From Micromonospora sp. WMMA1947 (GTDB lineage Bacteria; Actinomycetota; Actinomycetes; Mycobacteriales; Micromonosporaceae), in the NCBI RefSeq assembly GCF_027497355.1, contig NZ_CP114909.1, positions 4,545,001 to 4,609,000 on the forward strand: 64,000 nucleotides of DNA. Reading direction: 5' to 3'. The notes under the pieces were generated by a model. It searched no databases. It was not told where the DNA came from and saw only the letters and a program-made list of their open reading frames with translations. The position numbers and the translations under genes are program-made. Shown here one piece after another: positions 12,969 to 22,377 of this stretch (position 1 is the first letter of the stretch; each line of letters begins with the position of its first letter).

Positions 12969-14510
12969 ATGACGGGTAGCCGTCCGGTCCTGACCATGAC
13001 CGGTATCAGCAAGACCTTCCCCGGGGTCCGCGCGCTGCACGACGTGGACTTCCGGCTGTTCCCGGGCGAGGTCCACGCCCTGATGGGCGAGAACGGCGCC
13101 GGCAAGTCCACCCTGATCAAGGTGCTGACCGGCGTCTACGGGACCGACGCGGGCGTCGTCACGCTCGGCGGCGAGCAGGTCTCGTTCAGCGGCCCGATGC
13201 AGGCCGCCGCGGCCGGTGTCAGCACCGTGTACCAGGAGGTCAACCTCTGCACCAACCTGTCGGTGGCGGAGAACGTCTTCATCGGCCGGGAGCCCCGCCG
13301 GTTCGGTGCGGTGCGCTGGGGCGAGATGCGCCGCCGGGCCCGTGACCTGCTGGCCCGCCTCGACCTGGACCTCGACGTGAGCGCGCCGCTCGGCTCGTAC
13401 TCGCTGGCGGTGCAGCAGATGGTCGCCATCGCCCGGGCGATCGACGTGCAGGCCCGGGTGCTGATCCTGGACGAACCGACGTCCAGCCTGGACGCCGGCG
13501 AGGTGGCCCAGCTGTTCCGGATCATGCGGCAGTTGCGCGACGAGGGGATCGCGATCCTGTTCGTCACCCACTTCCTCGACCAGGTCTACGGCATCGCCGA
13601 CCGGATCACGGTGCTGCGCAACGGCCGGCTCGTGGGGGAGTACCGCACCGAGGATCTGCCGCAGTTCAGCCTGGTCGAGAAGATGATCGGGCAGGAGCTG
13701 GACGTGCTGGAGCGGCTCGACGAGCAGCAGAAGCGCGCCACCGTCGACACCGCGGACAAGGCCCCGCTCGCGGACGCCGCCGAACTGGGCCGGCGCGGCG
13801 CCGTCGCCCCGTTCAGCCTGCGCATCCACGCCGGTGAGGTGGTTGGCCTGGCCGGCCTGCTCGGCTCCGGCCGTACCGAGGTGGCGCGGCTGATCTTCGG
13901 CGCGGACCGGGCCGACCACGGCCAGGTCCGGCTCGACGGCGGCCGGACGCCGGTGCGCAACCCGATCCAGGCCATCGGCCAGGGCGTCGGGTTCTGCTCG
14001 GAGAACCGCCGGGCCGAGGGCATCGTCCCGGAACTCACGGTCCGGGAGAACATGATCCTGGCGATGCAGGCCGCGCGCGGTTGGCTGCGGCCGATCCCGC
14101 GCCGCCGCCAGGACGAGCTGGTCCGCAGGTACGTCGAGGCGCTGAGCATCCGTCCGGCCAACCCGGAACTGCCGGTGCGCAACCTGTCCGGCGGCAACCA
14201 GCAGAAGGTGCTGCTGGCCCGCTGGCTGATCACCGAGCCGCGCCTGCTGATCCTCGACGAGCCGACCCGCGGTATCGACGTCGGCGCCAAGGCCGAGATC
14301 CAGAAGCTGGTGGTGCAGCTCTCCGACGGCGGTATGGCGGTGCTGTTCATCTCCGCCGAGCTGGAGGAGGTGCTGCGCCTGAGCCACCGGGTCGCGGTCA
14401 TGCGCGACCGCGAGATGGTCGCCCAGCTCGACAACGACGACACGCTCGACGCCGACCGCGTCATGCGCACCATCGCCAGTGGAACACCCCGGGAGGAGGT
14501 GACCCGATGA
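12969..14510 (+). CDS. ytfR: Sugar ABC importer ATPase, duplicated (YtfR-type)
   Basis: 513 aa, two ABC domains. Walker A GENGAGKS near residue 41, Walker B LILDEPTSSLD, a degenerate second P-loop GLLGSGRTE, signature LSGGNQQK and [13 protein letters not shown] in the second half. Energises the YtfT/YjfF permease pair. ATG at 12969 after an AAGAAGAGG stretch; an ATG five bases earlier runs straight into a stop. Its stop overlaps the next start (ATGA). Only 45% or so like the MmsA-type ATPase by eye, so the two importers are distinct systems, not a recent duplication. Confidence 0.92.
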   Translation: MTGSRPVLTMTGISKTFPGVRALHDVDFRLFPGEVHALMGENGAGKSTLIKVLTGVYGTDAGVVTLGGEQVSFSGPMQAAAAGVSTVYQEVNLCTNLSVAENVFIGREPRRFGAVRWGEMRRRARDLLARLDLDLDVSAPLGSYSLAVQQMVAIARAIDVQARVLILDEPTSSLDAGEVAQLFRIMRQLRDEGIAILFVTHFLDQVYGIADRITVLRNGRLVGEYRTEDLPQFSLVEKMIGQELDVLERLDEQQKRATVDTADKAPLADAAELGRRGAVAPFSLRIHAGEVVGLAGLLGSGRTEVARLIFGADRADHGQVRLDGGRTPVRNPIQAIGQGVGFCSENRRAEGIVPELTVRENMILAMQAARGWLRPIPRRRQDELVRRYVEALSIRPANPELPVRNLSGGNQQKVLLARWLITEPRLLILDEPTRGIDVGAKAEIQKLVVQLSDGGMAVLFISAELEEVLRLSHRVAVMRDREMVAQLDNDDTLDADRVMRTIASGTPREEVTR

Positions 14511-15577
14511 CCGCCGTCGCCGACCGCCTCCGCCCGCTGACCGGCCACCGCCTGTTCTGGCCGGCGCTCGTGCTCGTGGTCATGATCGCCGCGAACACCG
14601 TCTACCGTCCCGGCTTCCTCGCCGTCGAGGTCAAGAGCGGCCACCTGTACGGCACGCCCATCGACATCCTCCGGCTGAGCGCGCCGCTGATCCTGGTCGC
14701 GCTCGGGATGACGCTGGTCATCGCCACCGGCGGCATCGACCTGTCGGTCGGCTCGCTCTGCGCGATCAGCGGCGCGATCGCCTGCCTGCACATCAGTGGG
14801 GCGGCCGACCAGAACAGCCCGGCCACGGTGGCCACCGCGCTGGCGCTGGCGTTCGGCGCCGCGCTCGTGCTCGGCGCCTGGAACGGGATACTCGTGGCGG
14901 TCATCGGCATCCAGCCGATCATCGCCACGCTGATCCTCATGGTCGCCGGGCGGGGCATCGCCCAGCTGGTCACCGAGGGCCAGATCATCACGATCAACTC
15001 CGGTCCGTACCGGGCGATCGGGCTCGGGCACTTCCTGACGCTGCCGCTGGCCATCCTGATCGCGCTCGCCGCCGCGCTGCTCGTGGCCGCGTTCACCCGG
15101 CGGACCGCGCTCGGCCTGATCGTCGAGTCGGTCGGCGGCAACGCCGAGGCCAGCCGGCTCGCCGGCATCCGGTCGCGGCGCATCGTCTTCCTCGTCTACG
15201 TGATCAGCGCCGTCTGCGCCGCGCTCGCCGGTTTCATGGTCACCGCGAACGTCTCCAGCGCCGACGGCAACGCCGCCGGCCTGTGGATCGAACTCGACGC
15301 GATCCTGGCGGTCGTCATCGGCGGCACCTCGCTGGCCGGCGGCCGGTTCTCCCTCGGCGGCACCGTCCTCGGCGCGCTGATCATCCAGACCCTGACCACC
15401 ACGGTGTACGCGATGAACATCTCGCCGCAGACGTCGCTGCTGTTCAAGGCGGTCGTCGTCATCGCCGTCTGCCTCGTGCAGGCCCCGGCGTTCCGGGCCC
15501 GGCTGCGCCGGCGACGGCGCGGTGCCGAACCCGGCCCGGCGGCCCCGCAGCGGGAGAAGGAGCAGGTGCCGGCATGA
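14507..15577 (+). CDS. ytfT: Sugar ABC importer permease 1 (YtfT-type)
   Basis: 356 aa from the ATG at 14507, overlapping the ATPase stop. Eight to ten membrane segments; carries GGIDLSVGS (about residue 75) and ESVGGNAEASRLAGI with LAVVIGGTSLAGG, the carbohydrate-uptake-2 permease motifs. Partner of the next gene; two different permeases is the YtfT/YjfF arrangement. The C-terminus ends in an Arg-rich cytoplasmic tail (RARLRRRRRG). Confidence 0.92.
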   Translation: MTAVADRLRPLTGHRLFWPALVLVVMIAANTVYRPGFLAVEVKSGHLYGTPIDILRLSAPLILVALGMTLVIATGGIDLSVGSLCAISGAIACLHISGAADQNSPATVATALALAFGAALVLGAWNGILVAVIGIQPIIATLILMVAGRGIAQLVTEGQIITINSGPYRAIGLGHFLTLPLAILIALAAALLVAAFTRRTALGLIVESVGGNAEASRLAGIRSRRIVFLVYVISAVCAALAGFMVTANVSSADGNAAGLWIELDAILAVVIGGTSLAGGRFSLGGTVLGALIIQTLTTTVYAMNISPQTSLLFKAVVVIAVCLVQAPAFRARLRRRRRGAEPGPAAPQREKEQVPA

Positions 15578-16566
15578 GCAGCACGTCGTTGACCACCGGC
15601 CGCTCCTGGCGGCCCAGCCTGCCCCGGCGGCACGTGCCGGTGCTGGCCACGCTCGCCCTGCTGCTGGTCATGTACGGCATCGGCGTGTCCCAGTACCGCG
15701 CCTTCTCCAACGTCCAGGTCGTCTTCAACGTCTTCATCGACAACGGCTTCCTGCTCGTCGTCGCGGTGGGCATGACGTTCGTGATCCTGACCGGCGGCAT
15801 CGACCTGTCCGTCGGCTCGGTGGTGGCGATGACCGCGATGGTGTCGGCGTCGTTGCTGCGCGACGGCCTGCCCGCGGCCCTGGTGCTGGTGATCGCGCTG
15901 CTGATCGGCCCGACGCTCGGTTTCCTGATGGGCTGCGCGATCCACTTCTTCGAGATCCAGCCGTTCATCGTGACACTCGCCGGGATGTTCTTCGCCCGGG
16001 GCATGTGCACGTTCATCAGCGACTCCTCGATCTCCATCACCGACGGTTTCTGGACCTCGATGTCGCAGCAGCGCATCGGTGACCCGGCCGGCAACTTCGT
16101 GTCGATCAGCGTGCTGATCGCGTTCGCGGTGGTGCTGATCGCGGCGTACGTGCTGGCGTACACCCGGTTCGGCCGCAACGTGTACGCGGTCGGCGGCAAC
16201 GCGCAGTCGGCGCTGCTGATGGGCCTGCCGGTGGCGCGGACCCGGATCGCCGTCTACACGATCAGCGGGCTCTGCTCGGCGATCGGCGGGATTCTGCTGT
16301 CGTTCTACACGCTCTCCGGCGCGCCGCTGATCGCCGTCGGGATGGAACTGGACGTGATCGCCGCCGTCGTGATCGGTGGCACCGTGCTCACCGGCGGTTC
16401 CGGGTACGTCTTCGGCACCGTGCTCGGCGTGCTGGTGCTGGGCGTGATCCAGACCCTGATCACGTTCGACGGCAGCCTCAACTCCTGGTGGACCAAGATC
16501 GTGATCGGCGGCCTGCTCTTCGCGTTCATCCTCCTCCAGCGCCTCATCGGCATCCGGTTCAAGTGA
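15574..16566 (+). CDS. yjfF: Sugar ABC importer permease 2 (YjfF-type)
   Basis: 330 aa from the ATG at 15574 (overlaps the previous stop in ATGA). Membrane protein with [39 protein letters not shown] and [13 protein letters not shown], as in YjfF. Forms a heterodimeric channel with the preceding permease. Last importer gene; araA follows after 26 bp, so import and isomerisation are co-expressed. Confidence 0.92.
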   Translation: MSSTSLTTGRSWRPSLPRRHVPVLATLALLLVMYGIGVSQYRAFSNVQVVFNVFIDNGFLLVVAVGMTFVILTGGIDLSVGSVVAMTAMVSASLLRDGLPAALVLVIALLIGPTLGFLMGCAIHFFEIQPFIVTLAGMFFARGMCTFISDSSISITDGFWTSMSQQRIGDPAGNFVSISVLIAFAVVLIAAYVLAYTRFGRNVYAVGGNAQSALLMGLPVARTRIAVYTISGLCSAIGGILLSFYTLSGAPLIAVGMELDVIAAVVIGGTVLTGGSGYVFGTVLGVLVLGVIQTLITFDGSLNSWWTKIVIGGLLFAFILLQRLIGIRFK

Positions 16567-16592
16567 CGGTTCCTAGCGCGGAAGGCAACAAC

Positions 16593-18095
16593 ATGGCAAC
16601 TCACCCCCAGCCCGAGGTCTGGTTCCTCACCGGCAGCCAGGGCCTCTACGGCGAGGACACCCTGCGGCAGGTCGCCGAGCAGTCCCGGCAGATCGCCGCG
16701 CGGCTGGACGAGTCGCCGGACATCCCCGTACGCGTGGTCTGGAAGCCGGTCCTCACCTCCAGCGCGGACATCCTGGCCGTGTGCCGGGACGCCGCGGTGC
16801 AGGGCGCGGTCGGGGTGATCGCCTGGATGCACACGTTCTCGCCGGCGAAGATGTGGATCTCCGGGCTGGACGCGCTGCGGACGCCGCTGCTGCACCTGCA
16901 CACGCAGGCGAACGTGGCGCTGCCGTGGGACGAGATCGACATGGACTTCATGAACCTCAACCAGGCCGCGCACGGCGACCGGGAGTTCGGGTTCGTCCAG
17001 ACCCGGCTCGGGGTCGCCCGCAAGACCGTCGCCGGCCACGTCACCGACCCGCGCGTCGTCGGCCGGGTCGCGGCCTGGGCCCGGGCCGCCGTCGGCTGGT
17101 CGGCGCTGCGGACGCTGCGGCTGGCGCGCTTCGGCGACAACATGCGCGACGTCGCGGTCACCGAGGGGGACAAGGTCGAGGCGGAGCTGCGCTTCGGCGT
17201 CTCGGTGAACACCTACGGCGTCAACGACCTGGTCGCGGCCGTCGACCAGGTGGCGGACGCGCAGGTGGACGACCTGGTCAAGGAGTACGACGACACCTTC
17301 CGAGTGGCGCCGGAGCTGCGGCCCGGCGGGGACCGGCACGACTCGCTGCGGTACGCGGCACGTCAGGAGCTGGGCCTGCGCGCGTTCCTGGAGGCCGGCG
17401 GGTTCCGGGCGTTCACCACGAACTTCGAGGATCTCGGCGGGCTGCGCCAGCTTCCCGGCATCGCGGTGCAGCGCCTGATGGCCGACGGCTACGGCTTCGG
17501 CGGCGAGGGCGACTGGAAGACCTCGGTGCTGGTGCACACGCTCAAGGCGATGGCCGTCGGCGTGCCGGGCGGCACCTCGTTCATGGAGGACTACACGTAC
17601 GACCTGACGTTCGGCCAGGAGCTGATCCTCGGCGCGCACATGCTGGAGGTGTGCCCGAGCATCGCCGCCGACGTGCCGAGCGCGGAGGTGCACCCGCTGA
17701 GTATCGGCGGGCGGGAGGACCCGGTCCGCCTGGTCTTCGATGCGGCGCCCGGCCCGGCCGTCGTGCTGGGCATGGCGGACATGGGGGAGCGGTTCCGGCT
17801 GGTCGCCAACACGGTGGACGTGGTGCCGCCGCCGCACCCGCTGCGCCGCCTGCCGGTGGCGCGCGCGGTCTGGCGTCCGCAGCCCGACCTGGCCGGCTCG
17901 GCGGAGGCGTGGATCACCGCGGGTGCCCCGCACCACACCGTGCTGTCCCAGGCCGTCGGCGTGGAGGAACTGCGCGACCTGGCCGCGATGGCCCGGACCG
18001 AGCTGGTGGTCATCGACGCCGAGACGCGCCCGCACCGCTTCGCCGACGAGCTGCGCTGGAACCAGGCGTACTACCGGCTCGCCCGGGGTTTCTGA
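16593..18095 (+). CDS. araA: L-arabinose isomerase (AraA)
   Basis: 500 aa, the normal AraA length. ATG at 16593 behind GCGGAAGGC. Mn-dependent enzyme that converts L-arabinose to L-ribulose, first step of the pathway. Seen: [14 protein letters not shown] at the N-terminus, [26 protein letters not shown], the metal/substrate region [16 protein letters not shown], and MEDYTYDL with [11 protein letters not shown]. Completes araB-araD-araA, although the order B-D-importer-A is split by the transporter. A hairpin follows the stop. Confidence 0.96.
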   Translation: MATHPQPEVWFLTGSQGLYGEDTLRQVAEQSRQIAARLDESPDIPVRVVWKPVLTSSADILAVCRDAAVQGAVGVIAWMHTFSPAKMWISGLDALRTPLLHLHTQANVALPWDEIDMDFMNLNQAAHGDREFGFVQTRLGVARKTVAGHVTDPRVVGRVAAWARAAVGWSALRTLRLARFGDNMRDVAVTEGDKVEAELRFGVSVNTYGVNDLVAAVDQVADAQVDDLVKEYDDTFRVAPELRPGGDRHDSLRYAARQELGLRAFLEAGGFRAFTTNFEDLGGLRQLPGIAVQRLMADGYGFGGEGDWKTSVLVHTLKAMAVGVPGGTSFMEDYTYDLTFGQELILGAHMLEVCPSIAADVPSAEVHPLSIGGREDPVRLVFDAAPGPAVVLGMADMGERFRLVANTVDVVPPPHPLRRLPVARAVWRPQPDLAGSAEAWITAGAPHHTVLSQAVGVEELRDLAAMARTELVVIDAETRPHRFADELRWNQAYYRLARGF

Positions 18096-18102
18096 ACCCG
18101 CC

Positions 18103-18138
18103 CGCCGCCCGCCACGCCGACCCGCGCGGCGGGCGGCG
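18103..18138 (+). terminator. Hairpin terminator after araA
   Basis: Inverted repeat CGCCGCCCGCC (18103-18113) / GGCGGGCGGCG (18128-18138), loop 14 bases, 7 bp after the stop codon. Confidence 0.65.
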
Positions 18139-18147
18139 TGTTACGCC

Positions 18148-18182
18148 TTGACGAACGCCATGTTATCGCTCACAGTCGATGG
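18148..18182 (+). promoter_or_regulatory. Promoter and first operator of the GH43 gene
   Basis: -35 TTGACG (18148-18153), 17-bp spacer, weak -10 CACAGT (18171-18176). The operator TGTTATCGCTCACA (18161-18174) fills the spacer. Bases 18160-18182 are identical to 1375-1397. Confidence 0.65.
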
Positions 18183-18272
18183 ATAGGGTCACCGGCACCG
18201 CTCGCGGGCCGTTCCGGGCGCGATCTGCGCCGCAGTTGCCAGGGATCCGACTCCCGCCTGGGTGGGCATCGC

Positions 18273-18286
18273 TGTTAGCGATAACG
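18273..18286 (+). promoter_or_regulatory. Second operator in the GH43 leader
   Basis: TGTTAGCGATAACG is a near-perfect palindrome related to the arabinose-island operator, 112 bp downstream of the first copy and 58 bp before the start codon. Two operators suggest looping or a transcription roadblock. Confidence 0.6.
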
Positions 18287-18343
18287 CCGACTTCGTCGGC
18301 CGTGCCGCCGTGCCCGGGCTCCGGTCGACGAAGGAGGATCGTG

Positions 18344-20422
18344 GTGACGGCTCGACTGTCCCGTGGACGTGGACGCCTGTCCCGGCTGCTGGCCGGGGTG
18401 GTGGCGCTGCTGGTCGGCGGCGTGGTGGTGGGCGCGGTGCCCGCGCCGGTTTCCGCTGCCACAGTGGACACCAGCGCGTACTACGTGCTGGTGAACCGCA
18501 ACAGCGGCAAGGCGCTGGACCTGTACAACCAGGCGACGAACGACGGTGCGCGGATCACCCAGTGGACGCGCAACGACGGCGCCTGGCAGCAATGGCAGTT
18601 CGTGGACTCCGGTGGCGGCTACTACCGGCTGCGGTCCCGGCACTCCGGCAAGGTGCTCGACGTGACCGGCGCGTCCACCGCCAACGGCGCGGCGGTGGTG
18701 CAGTGGACGGACCACGGCGGCACCAACCAGCAGTTCCGGCTGGCCGACTCCGACAGCGGGTACGTCCGGCTGATCAACCGCAACTCGAACAAGGTGATGG
18801 AGGTGCAGAACGCCTCCACCGCCGACGGCGGCAACATCGTCCAGTACGACGACTGGAACGGCGCGAACCAGCAGTGGCAGCTCGTCCGCGTCGGCGACAA
18901 CCCCGGCAACCCGGGCACCCCGGGCGGTAACTTCACCAATCCGGCCGTCTGGCAGGACTTCGCCGACGTCGACATCATCCGGGTCGGCGACGTCTACTAC
19001 ATGTCGGCCTCCACCATGCACTACTCGCCCGGCGCGCCGGTGCTGCGCTCCTGGGACCTGGTGAACTGGGAGTTCGCCGGGCACTCCGTGCCGCGGCTGG
19101 ACTTCGGCTCCAAGTACGACCTCAGCGCCAACGAGCACGCGTACGTGGACGGCATCTGGGCGTCGACGCTGAACTACCGGCCGAGCAACCGCACGTTCTA
19201 CTGGGCCGGGTGCATCGACTTCGCGCAGACCCACATCTACACCGCCGGCGCCGTCGACGGCGCGTGGAGCCGGCTCGCCACCATCCCCAACTGCTACTAC
19301 GACGCCGGCATGCTGATCGACGACAACGACACCATGTACGTCGCGTACGGCAACGGCACGATCAGCGTGGCTCAACTGTCCGCGGACGGGCGCAGCCAGG
19401 TGCGGGCCCAGCAGGTCTACCAGACGCCGTCGAGCATCGGCACGCTGGAGGGCGCGCGCTTCTACAAGCGCAACGGCGCGTACTACATCTGGCTGACCCG
19501 GCCGGCCAACGGCCAGTACGTGCTGAAGTCCACGAACGGCCCGTTCGGCCCGTACGAGCAGCGGCAGGTGCTGCTCAACATGCCCGGCCCGATCTCCGGT
19601 GGCGGCGTGCCGCACCAGGGCGGGCTCGTGCAGACGCAGACCGGCGCCTGGTACTACATGGCCTTCACCGACGCCTACCCGGGCGGGCGGATGCCGACGC
19701 TGGCGCCGATCACCTGGACCTCCGACGGCTGGCCGCAGGTGCAGACCGTCAACGGGGCCTGGGGCGCGAGCTACCCGAACCCGCTGCCGACCCGCCCGGT
19801 CAAGCCGCTCACCGGCACCGACACGTTCTCCGGCACCACGCTCGGCGTGCAGTACGAGTGGAACCACAACCCGGACAACAGCAGGTGGTCGGTGAACAAC
19901 GGCCTGCGCCTGCAGACCGCCAGCGTCACGAACGACCTGTACCGGGCCCGCAACACGCTCACCCACCGCATCCAGGGTCCGACCTCCACCGGCACCATCG
20001 AGCTGGACTACTCGACCATGCGCGACGGTGACCGGGCCGGCCTGGCGATGTTGCGGGACAGTTCGGCCTGGATCGGCGTACGGCGGGACAACGGCACCAC
20101 CCGGGTGGTGATGACGAACGGCCTGACCATGGGCTCGAACAACTGGAACACCACGAGCACCGGTACGGAGATCGCCAGTGCGGCGGTGTCCGGCGGGCGG
20201 ATCTGGCTGCGGGCCAACGCCGACATCCGGCCCGGCTCGGGACGGCAGGCGCGCTTCTCGTACAGCACCGACGGCGTCAACTTCGTGTCGCTGGGCAACG
20301 CGCTGACGCTGAACAACGCGTGGCAGTTCTTCATGGGCTACCGGTTCGGCTTCTTCAACTACGCCACCCAATCGCTGGGCGGCGCGGTGACGGTGCGGCA
20401 GTTCTCGCTGACGACACCGTGA
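18344..20422 (+). CDS. Secreted ricin-type CBM + GH43 arabinofuranosidase/xylosidase
   Basis: 692 aa from the GTG at 18344 (AAGGAGG at 18331-18337; the GTG at 18341 is also possible). Signal peptide ends near PAPVSAA. Then a ricin-B/CBM13 module (about 45-185, three WQQWQF/NQQFRL/NQQWQL repeats) and a GH43 five-bladed propeller: general base in ADVDIIR (D210), pKa-modulating Asp in YYDAGML (D320), acid in TLEGARF (E369). The C-terminal 200 residues are a concanavalin-like sandwich of the beta-xylosidase C-terminal type. It releases arabinose or xylose side groups outside the cell; which sugar cannot be decided by eye. Double operator upstream, LacI-family gene downstream. Confidence 0.9.
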   Translation: MTARLSRGRGRLSRLLAGVVALLVGGVVVGAVPAPVSAATVDTSAYYVLVNRNSGKALDLYNQATNDGARITQWTRNDGAWQQWQFVDSGGGYYRLRSRHSGKVLDVTGASTANGAAVVQWTDHGGTNQQFRLADSDSGYVRLINRNSNKVMEVQNASTADGGNIVQYDDWNGANQQWQLVRVGDNPGNPGTPGGNFTNPAVWQDFADVDIIRVGDVYYMSASTMHYSPGAPVLRSWDLVNWEFAGHSVPRLDFGSKYDLSANEHAYVDGIWASTLNYRPSNRTFYWAGCIDFAQTHIYTAGAVDGAWSRLATIPNCYYDAGMLIDDNDTMYVAYGNGTISVAQLSADGRSQVRAQQVYQTPSSIGTLEGARFYKRNGAYYIWLTRPANGQYVLKSTNGPFGPYEQRQVLLNMPGPISGGGVPHQGGLVQTQTGAWYYMAFTDAYPGGRMPTLAPITWTSDGWPQVQTVNGAWGASYPNPLPTRPVKPLTGTDTFSGTTLGVQYEWNHNPDNSRWSVNNGLRLQTASVTNDLYRARNTLTHRIQGPTSTGTIELDYSTMRDGDRAGLAMLRDSSAWIGVRRDNGTTRVVMTNGLTMGSNNWNTTSTGTEIASAAVSGGRIWLRANADIRPGSGRQARFSYSTDGVNFVSLGNALTLNNAWQFFMGYRFGFFNYATQSLGGAVTVRQFSLTTP

Positions 20423-20507
20423 CAACGGTCACCATTCGCGACCGTTGACACATCTTCAATAGCCCGGGGTGCGGCCCGGCAATCGCCGGAAATGCCGCAC
20501 CCCGGGC
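20423..20507 (+). terminator. Tandem hairpin terminators after the GH43 gene
   Basis: First hairpin CAACGGTC (20423-20430) / GACCGTTG (20440-20447) starts right after the stop. The second has a 14-bp stem GCCCGGGGTGCGGC (20462-20475) / its complement (20494-20507), with a nested CCGGC-AATC-GCCGG. The rest of the gap to 20722 holds a -10-like TAGACT (20647-20652) for the next gene and nothing else recognised. Confidence 0.75.
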
Positions 20508-20722
20508 CCAATTCCACCCGCTCCGAGCTGCCTGTTCGTGCCACTGCGTAACGGAAGGGAATGAGCCGCCTGTCGATTCCGCGATATCGGCGCGCCACGG
20601 TGGGAACGGTCGATCGGCGGTGCCGATACCGATGGGACGGCTGGCGTAGACTGTCGCCACCCGGGCCGGTCCGGCGAGATCGACCGGGCATGGCCGCGGG
20701 CAGTGGCGAAAGTGAGGTGGCC

Positions 20723-21727
20723 GTGCGCGGTCCTGCGATGACGGATGTGGCTCGCCTCGCCGGAGTCTCGCACCAGACGGTCTCCCGGGTGCTCAACGGG
20801 CATCCCAACGTGCGTGAGCAGACCCGGCTGCGGGTGCAGGCCGCCATCACCGAACTCGGCTACCGGCCCAACCGCGCGGCCCGCGCGCTGGTCACCGGCC
20901 GGTCGCAGGTGATCGGCGTGGTCGCGCAGAACACCACGCTCTACGGTCCGGCGTCGCTGCTGGCCGCACTGGAGCAGACCGCCGCCGAGGCCGGTTTCGC
21001 GGTGAGCATCGGCAGCGTCCGCGACCTCGACCACCGCTCCATCTCGGCGGCGGTGGAGCGGCACCTGGCGCACCGGGTCGCCGGTATCGTGGTGATCGCA
21101 CCGGTCGAGTCCGCCGGGGAGGCGCTGGAACGGCTGCCCCAGGACGTGCCTCTGGTGACTGTCGACGGCGATCCGCGGCGGCCCATCCCACTGGTCACCG
21201 TGGACCAGGTCGCCGGCGCCAAGGCCGCCACCGAGCACCTCCTCGCCGCCGGGCACCGCACGGTGTGGCACGTGTCCGGCCCGTCGGACTGGTTCGACAG
21301 CGCCGGCCGGATAGAGGGGTGGCGCGAGGCGCTGCGGCAGGCCGGCGCCGAGATCCCGCCACTGGTCCCGGCCGACTGGTCGGCGGCGGCGGGCTACCGG
21401 TGCGGGCAGATGCTGGCCCGGATGCCCGAGGTCACCGCCGTCTTCACCGCCAACGACCATCTGGCGCTGGGCGTGCTGCGGGCGCTGTACGAGCACGGCC
21501 GCCGGGTGCCCGACGACATCAGCGTGGTCGGCTTCGACGACGTGCCCGAGGCGGCGTACTTCATCCCGCCGCTCACCACGGTGCGGCCGGACTTCGGCGC
21601 GGTCGCCGCGGCGAGTCTCGACCTGCTCCTGGCCCAGATCGAGTCGTCGAGCGTCGGGCCGTTGCGGCAGACGATCGCGCCGACGCTGGTCCCGCGCAGC
21701 AGCGTGGGCCCGCCGCCCCTGCGCTGA
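20723..21727 (+). CDS. LacI-family transcriptional regulator, probable arabinose-island repressor
   Basis: 334 aa from the GTG at 20723 (GAGG five bases upstream; an ATG at 20738 is a weaker choice and an earlier in-frame GTG lies at 20717). N-terminal LacI helix-turn-helix: TDVARLAGVSHQTVSRVLNGH, hinge VRE..NRAARAL, then a periplasmic-binding-protein-like sugar domain with DLDHRSIS, FTANDHLALG, VVGFDDVPEAAYFIPPLTTVRPD. It lies directly downstream of the GH43 gene and next to the ara operon, and the shared operators have the LacI-family form, so it most likely represses the whole island until arabinose or an arabino-oligosaccharide binds. It ends 21 bp from a converging copper gene. Confidence 0.88.
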   Translation: MRGPAMTDVARLAGVSHQTVSRVLNGHPNVREQTRLRVQAAITELGYRPNRAARALVTGRSQVIGVVAQNTTLYGPASLLAALEQTAAEAGFAVSIGSVRDLDHRSISAAVERHLAHRVAGIVVIAPVESAGEALERLPQDVPLVTVDGDPRRPIPLVTVDQVAGAKAATEHLLAAGHRTVWHVSGPSDWFDSAGRIEGWREALRQAGAEIPPLVPADWSAAAGYRCGQMLARMPEVTAVFTANDHLALGVLRALYEHGRRVPDDISVVGFDDVPEAAYFIPPLTTVRPDFGAVAAASLDLLLAQIESSSVGPLRQTIAPTLVPRSSVGPPPLR

Positions 21728-21748
21728 GGCGGCCGGGCCCGCCGGTCG

Positions 21749-22357
21749 TCAGCGATCCGGGCGACGATCGCGCCACCGGCGCGCGACGAGCAGCACGACC
21801 CCGGCGACCACGACCAGACCGGCGACCGCCCCGCCGGCCAGCAGCGCGACCGGCGGGCCGTCGTCACCGGACCGCGGACCGGAGGCATCCGGTTCCCCCG
21901 TGTTCGCCGGGCTGCCCGACGCGTTGTCCGCGCCGGTCGACGCGGGAGCCGACGGCGACGCGGGAGCCGACGGCGAGGGCGCGGCCGGGTCGGCGACGGT
22001 GAAGCGGTACGAGCCCTGGACCGGGTGGCCGTCGTGGGACACCACCCGGTACGCGACGGTGTAGGTGCCGTTGCCCAGCGGCTCGTCGATCGTCACCGTG
22101 CCGGTGGCGCCGTCCACCGCCGGTGCGCCGGTGGGCACCGTGCGCCGGTCGGCGTCGGTGAGCGTGATGGTGGTGAAGGAGGGGTTCAGCCGTTGCAGGA
22201 ACCGCAGCGTGACCTGCGTCGGCGCGCTGGTGAGCCGGGCGTCGCGCGCCGGGGTGGTCTCCTGCAGCGAGTTGTGTGCCGCCGCCGGCGTGGCCGGTAC
22301 CAGCAGCATCGTGGTGAGGACCGCGGCGAGCAGCGCGGTGACGGAACGGGTACGCAT
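21749..22357 (-). CDS. copC: CopC-domain copper-binding membrane-anchored protein
   Basis: 202 aa, ATG at 22357 behind AGGAAGG. Sec signal peptide ending in TPAAA-H: the mature protein starts with His, the copper ligand at the CopC N-terminus (HNSLQETTPARDA). The beta-sandwich carries VSHDGHPVQGSYRF, with the second conserved His/Asp site. A Ser/Pro/Ala/Asp linker and one C-terminal helix (about 172-193) plus Arg-rich tail anchor it to the membrane; there is no CopD part. It follows the DyP gene by 20 bp and should pass copper outside the membrane. Confidence 0.88.
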   Translation of the reverse strand: MRTRSVTALLAAVLTTMLLVPATPAAAHNSLQETTPARDARLTSAPTQVTLRFLQRLNPSFTTITLTDADRRTVPTGAPAVDGATGTVTIDEPLGNGTYTVAYRVVSHDGHPVQGSYRFTVADPAAPSPSAPASPSAPASTGADNASGSPANTGEPDASGPRSGDDGPPVALLAGGAVAGLVVVAGVVLLVARRWRDRRPDR

Positions 22358-22377
22358 GACGCGCCTTCCTGTGGTGG

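Noticed and set aside
10998..14387. 1129-codon minus-strand open frame across araB-araD-ytfQR
   Set aside because: Low-complexity composition and complete overlap with recognisable genes on the other strand.
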